Shown one piece after another: positions 15,547-18,219 of a stretch of 18,219 nucleotides of DNA. Each line of letters starts with the position of its first letter. Within the stretch, counting starts at the first letter, position 1. Below the pieces are notes generated by a model that was not told the origin of the DNA, did not search any database, and saw only the letters and a program-made list of their open reading frames with translations. Origin of the DNA: Flavobacterium sp. (lineage in GTDB: Bacteria > Bacteroidota > Bacteroidia > Flavobacteriales > Flavobacteriaceae); the NCBI GenBank assembly GCA_030152225.1, contig JASLHL010000128.1:1-18219 (forward strand), read 5' to 3'. The position numbers and the translations under genes were made by a program.

Positions 15547-16437
15547 ATGAGAAAGTATATCCTCTTTATTGGGTTTGCCTCTTTACTCTTGGGATGTGGG
15601 TGTTCGCCAAATTCAGCACAATCTATTTCTGATATTGATCCAGGTACAACAGATCCAGGTACAACAGATCCAGATCCACAACCCAACGTAATCTATCACC
15701 TACCGGAAACAGTAGCAGCTTACTATGCAACTATTGATTTTCAAAAAGAAAGTGCGGATTTACAAGCAGATCTAGGAAAGTTAACCACGGTTAAACACAG
15801 CCATCGTTTGACCTACAATGGCTTATGGGACGTACTAAAGGTTACGGATTTAACACCTGCCAAAAATGAGGTGTATCTGTTATATGGTCACCAAGGTGTA
15901 CTCAAAGGAGAAAAAGCGTATGCTAGAGGTAAAAATCAACATGGTGGACGCAATAACGAATGGAATAGAGAACATACCTATGCGAGATCACTAGGTACAC
16001 CAAACTTAAAAAACTCGAGTTCAGGTGCTAATGAAGATGCGCATCATATTCGACCAGCAGATGTGCAATGGAATGCACAACGAGGAAATAAAAAATTTGC
16101 AGCAGGTACTGGCGTATCAGGAGACGTTGCAAATGGATGGTACCCTGGTGATGAGTGGAAAGGTGATGTAGCTCGTATGATGTTGTATATGTACTTGCGC
16201 TACCCGACCCAATGCTTACCTACCAATGTAGCCGTGGGTCAAACCAATAGCCGTGATAAAAACATGATCAACCTACTCTTGCAATGGAATGCGGAAGATC
16301 CTGTTTCAGCCATTGAAATTCAACGCAATGAGTATTTGAGCAAACCTGAAATTCAAGGGAATCGAAACCCGTTTATCGATAATCCACACCTAGCGACCAA
16401 GCTGTGGGGTGGTCCTGAAGCAGAGAATAAATGGTGA
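15547..16437 (+). CDS. Endonuclease I family nuclease, lipoprotein
   Basis: The 296-residue product starts with a lipoprotein signal (LLLGC, acylated Cys17), then a low-complexity acidic linker made from a repeated PGTTD unit (residues about 31-46). The rest is an endonuclease I (EndA/NucM/Vvn) domain: WNREHTYARSLG with catalytic H143, and D164-AHHIRPADVQWN-QRGNKKF with conserved H166/H167, R169, N176 and N181. This beta-beta-alpha-metal nuclease cuts DNA or RNA without strong sequence preference and would sit on the periplasmic or outer face of a membrane, for nutrition or DNA turnover. Start ATG at 15547 places the lipobox at the usual distance. It is followed directly by the repeat arrays. 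Confidence 0.92.
   Translation: MRKYILFIGFASLLLGCGCSPNSAQSISDIDPGTTDPGTTDPDPQPNVIYHLPETVAAYYATIDFQKESADLQADLGKLTTVKHSHRLTYNGLWDVLKVTDLTPAKNEVYLLYGHQGVLKGEKAYARGKNQHGGRNNEWNREHTYARSLGTPNLKNSSSGANEDAHHIRPADVQWNAQRGNKKFAAGTGVSGDVANGWYPGDEWKGDVARMMLYMYLRYPTQCLPTNVAVGQTNSRDKNMINLLLQWNAEDPVSAIEIQRNEYLSKPEIQGNRNPFIDNPHLATKLWGGPEAENKW
15637..15666 (+). repeat. Two tandem copies of a 15-bp unit coding for the lipoprotein linker
   Basis: GATCCAGGTACAACA occurs twice without change (15637-15651 and 15652-15666), followed by a degenerate partial copy. Each codes for DPGTT in frame. It sits between the lipid anchor and the nuclease domain, so copy-number change would alter tether length without a frameshift. 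Confidence 0.85.
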
Positions 16438-16441
16438 TGGG

Positions 16442-16469
16442 AAATGAGAAATGAGAAATGAGAAATGAG
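16442..16469 (+). repeat. Heptanucleotide array 1: AAATGAG x 4
   Basis: Four identical tandem copies of AAATGAG begin 4 bases after the endonuclease stop codon. AATGAG is also the core of the bottom strand of CAATGAG units in the large array downstream, so the two arrays are in opposite orientation. Confidence 0.9.
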
Positions 16470-16483
16470 TAGATTTCTCTGGA

Positions 16484-16527
16484 TATAATAAGAGAGGGTT
16501 TGCAATTGCAAGCCCTCTCTTGTTATA
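16484..16527. terminator. Long hairpin between the first two repeat arrays, possible terminator
   Basis: Bases 16484-16503 pair with 16508-16527: a 20-bp stem with two G-T wobbles, a 4-base loop and the GC-rich core AGAGAGGG/CCCTCTCT. It starts 47 bases after the endonuclease stop, so it may end that transcript. It has no T-run on either strand, so intrinsic termination is uncertain. Confidence 0.5.
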
Positions 16528-16531
16528 AGTG

Positions 16532-16888
16532 TTCGTTGCTCGGTGTTCGTTGTTCGGTGTTCGTTGCTCGTTGCTCGTTGTTCGTTGTTCGTTGTTCGTT
16601 GCTCGGTGTTCATTGCTCATTGTTCATTGCTCATTGTTCATTGTTCATTGCTCGTTGTTCATTGCTCGGTGCTCATTGTTCGTTGTTCGTTGCTCGTTAC
16701 TCGTTGCTCGTTGCTCGTTGTTCGTTGCTCGTTGTTCGTTGCTCGTTGTTCGTTGCTCGTTGCTCGTTGCTCGTTGTTCGTTGCTCATTGCTCGTTGCTC
16801 GGTGTTCATTGCTCATTGTTCATTGCTCGTTGTTCGTTGCTCGGTGCTCGTTGCTCGTTGCTCGTTGTTCGTTGCTCGTTGCTCGTTC
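16532..16888. repeat. Heptanucleotide array 2: 51 tandem units of YTCRKTG
   Basis: The 357 bases divide into exactly 51 in-phase 7-base units. I count CTCGTTG 17, TTCGTTG 14, TTCATTG 7, CTCATTG 5, CTCGGTG 5 and TTCGGTG 1, plus single CTCGTTA and a final CTCGTTC. Unit positions 2, 3 and 6 never vary; variation is confined to C/T at 1, G/A at 4, T/G at 5 and two cases at 7. All three plus-strand frames stay open (peptide LVARCSL repeated), which creates long false genes. There are no spacers as in CRISPR. Similar heptanucleotide arrays (STRR) are known from cyanobacteria; function is unknown. Confidence 0.95.
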
Positions 16889-16889
16889 C

Positions 16890-17001
16890 CCACTTACCAC
16901 TTTCCCTTCTCCACTTTCCCTTCTCCACTTTCCCTTCTCCACTTACCCTTCTCCACTCACCACTCACCACTTACCACTCACCTTTCCCCATTCACCTTTT
17001 T
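16890..17001. repeat. Heptanucleotide array 3: CCACTTT/CCCTTCT units
   Basis: Sixteen 7-base units follow array 2 after a single extra base. CCACTTT and CCCTTCT alternate from 16897, giving a 14-base period through 16952, then come CCACTCA and CCACTTA units. The last three units (CCTTTCC, CCATTCA, CCTTTTT) are degenerate. Its final units code for the last residues and stop of the fatty acid hydroxylase-family gene on the minus strand. Confidence 0.85.
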
Positions 17002-17661
17002 CTTTTCAAACATCAATTCCTTCACCTTTTCTTTGTCTTCTTTTTCTTTGGACAAGTCAAACATGGTTCCAAAAACGCGATCCCAAAACGTATTGCTAAC
17101 ACCAAAACCCAATTCTTCATTTTTATAATGGTGCAAATGGTGATTTCGCCAAAGGGGTTTCATAAATTTAAAGGGGGGTGCAAAAGCGTGAATCGCATAA
17201 TGCATAGAAGCATAAAGCAGATAACCAATGATAAATCCAGGATAAAAACCGAAAGTATAGCGCCCCAAGAGCAGATACTGCAAACCAAACAAAAGGGAGG
17301 CTAAGATAATACTCGGTACTGGAGGCATAAACAAACGCTGTCTATCGCGTGGAAAATGGTGGTGATTGCCGTGCATAATATAGGCAAAACGCTGTAGATT
17401 GTGCTTCTCGCTAATCAGGTGAAACAGATAACGATGGGCTAAATATTCAAAAAACGTCCAGAACAACATACCACCCAAAAAGAGTAAGATGAGGTGCTGA
17501 ACGCTTAAATCATAATCGGTATACCCTACATAAACCACATAAGACAAGAGGGGAATATACATCCCCCAGATTACTGCGGGGTGCCCTTTTGTCAACATTT
17601 CTAAATAGGGATTTTCAAATAGTCTCGCTTGTCCTTTGTTGTTTATTTTATCAAATTTCAT
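16978..17661 (-). CDS. Fatty acid hydroxylase / sterol desaturase-family membrane di-iron enzyme
   Basis: The 227-residue protein has about four transmembrane segments (30-47, 56-73, 116-133, 136-158). It carries the histidine clusters of the superfamily: H76-RYLF-H81, H97-GN-HHH (100-102), H154-YAI-H158 and H174-H-L-HH178. The pattern and length resemble the fatty acid 2-hydroxylase branch more than sterol C4 oxidases. Such enzymes use a di-iron site and O2 to hydroxylate acyl chains in membrane lipids, but the substrate is not shown. The last five residues (VNGER) and the stop codon are encoded by heptanucleotide array 3. It lies 36 bases downstream of a FabH-type gene on the same strand, and the two are probably co-transcribed. 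Confidence 0.9.
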   Translation of the reverse strand: MKFDKINNKGQARLFENPYLEMLTKGHPAVIWGMYIPLLSYVVYVGYTDYDLSVQHLILLFLGGMLFWTFFEYLAHRYLFHLISEKHNLQRFAYIMHGNHHHFPRDRQRLFMPPVPSIILASLLFGLQYLLLGRYTFGFYPGFIIGYLLYASMHYAIHAFAPPFKFMKPLWRNHHLHHYKNEELGFGVSNTFWDRVFGTMFDLSKEKEDKEKVKELMFEKKKVNGER

Positions 17662-17697
17662 ATTTCTTAACTACTTTTCTAGCTAAGATAAAAAAAT

Positions 17698-18219
17698 TTA
17701 CCACTTTAACACAACACTTCCCCAAGTAAAACCACTTCCAAAAGCAGCTAAAACCACTAAATCTCCTTTTTTAATCTTGCCTTCTTCCCAAGCTTCCGTT
17801 AGGGCAATAGGCACAGATGCCGCTGTTGTATTGCCGTATTTTTGGATATTGTTGTGTACCTGATCGTCCGATAATCCAAATTTTTGTTGGATAAATTGAG
17901 AAATTCTCAAATTCGCTTGATGTGGAATCAACATATCAATATCGGATACCTGTAGCTTATTTGCTTCTAGTCCTTCTAAGATTACTTCACTAAATCGAAC
18001 CACAGCATTTTTGAAGACGAATTGTCCATTCATATACGGCATATAGCTCAAATCATCGGGATTGTTGTCTTTCAAGATATCAGACACCCATCGTCCTCCC
18101 ATACCTGGTGCAAGTAAAGCCAATTCTTCTGCATGTTCTCCTTGAGAGTGAATGTGGGTAGATAAAATACCTGATTCGTCCTCAGATCGCGTTAAAATCG
18201 CTGCTCCTGCTCCATCTCC
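17698..18219 (-). CDS. fabH: Beta-ketoacyl-ACP synthase III (FabH-type), 5' end beyond the window
   Basis: I read 173 residues to a stop, open through the window edge, so the N-terminal half with the active-site Cys is missing. The visible part starts at the conserved GDGAGAAIL and includes the catalytic histidine motif PHQAN, the asparagine in YGNTTAAS and the family ending FGSGFTWGSVVLKW. KAS III condenses an acyl-CoA with malonyl-ACP to start fatty acid synthesis; in Bacteroidota it often sets iso-branched primers. A TTG at 18121-18123 is not the start, because conserved sequence continues upstream of it. The gene directly precedes the fatty acid hydroxylase-family gene. It could be a pathway-specific paralog rather than the housekeeping fabH. 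Confidence 0.92.
   Translation of the reverse strand, partial: GDGAGAAILTRSEDESGILSTHIHSQGEHAEELALLAPGMGGRWVSDILKDNNPDDLSYMPYMNGQFVFKNAVVRFSEVILEGLEANKLQVSDIDMLIPHQANLRISQFIQQKFGLSDDQVHNNIQKYGNTTAASVPIALTEAWEEGKIKKGDLVVLAAFGSGFTWGSVVLKW

Noticed and set aside
16353..16620. Minus-strand open frames with NEQRATS-like repeats (16353-16613, 16390-16620)
   Set aside because: Repeat artefacts in the same array, overlapping the 3' end of the endonuclease gene antisense; no recognisable domain.
16532..17001. CRISPR array
   Set aside because: Units are 7 bases and directly tandem, with no unique spacers and no cas genes nearby.
16500..17304. Long open frames on the plus strand (16500-17099, 16529-17128, 16543-17304)
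   Set aside because: They exist only because the 7-base repeat lacks stop codons in any plus frame. All three give the same repetitive peptide, and the tails run antisense to the fatty acid hydroxylase gene.
18121..18123. TTG as the start of the FabH-type gene
   Set aside because: Conserved FabH sequence (GDGAGAA and onward) continues in frame upstream of it to the window edge, so the gene is cut by the window rather than short.

Overview
The window is AT-rich (clearly below 50% GC) and looks like a chromosomal segment from a Flavobacteriaceae member of the Bacteroidota, something like Myroides or Flavobacterium; I cannot fix the genus from sequence alone. Three things support this. There is a C-terminal type B sorting domain of the type IX secretion system on a large secreted protein. 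There is an ECF sigma cassette with a flavobacterial-style secreted sensor. And the Bacteroidota -7 promoter element TAnnTTTG recurs 16-27 nt before several start codons. Genes lack obvious Shine-Dalgarno sequences, as is usual for this group.

Layout. Bases 1-600 hold most of a phage-type HTH/S24-like regulator on the minus strand, followed by an 890-base stretch without a gene. Then come two minus-strand genes (a secreted SIMPL-domain protein and a rhomboid protease) and a plus-strand pair (an LpxL-like acyltransferase and a three-domain aminopeptidase P). The aminopeptidase meets uracil-DNA glycosylase (ung) tail to tail across a 51-base perfect hairpin that carries both stop codons. ung is coupled by a 1-base overlap to an unknown secreted protein. 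Next on the minus strand are a 1158-residue type IX-secreted adhesin-like protein, a membrane TPR protein and a HAD phosphatase.

From 12.7 kb the plus strand carries a three-gene operon: ECF sigma factor, single-span membrane protein in the anti-sigma position, and Spy-like secreted sensor. It ends in a hairpin terminator that also appears to hold the -7 element of the next gene, an RsmB/NOP-family rRNA methyltransferase, which is followed by a lipoprotein endonuclease I.

From 16.44 to 17.0 kb lies the most unusual part: three arrays that all have a 7-bp period. They are 4 units of AAATGAG, then 51 units of YTCRKTG, then 16 pyrimidine-rich units. A 44-base hairpin sits between the first two. 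The last array runs into the 3' end of a minus-strand fatty acid hydroxylase/sterol desaturase-family gene. Upstream of that gene, cut by the window edge, is fabH-type ketoacyl-ACP synthase III.

Most genes are housekeeping or envelope functions: lipid A-type acylation, fatty acid synthesis and hydroxylation, membrane proteolysis, secretion, and envelope stress signalling. I see no integrase, transposase, CRISPR array, tRNA or rRNA. The candidates for something undescribed are the composite heptanucleotide repeat locus and the sigma/anti-sigma/sensor operon.
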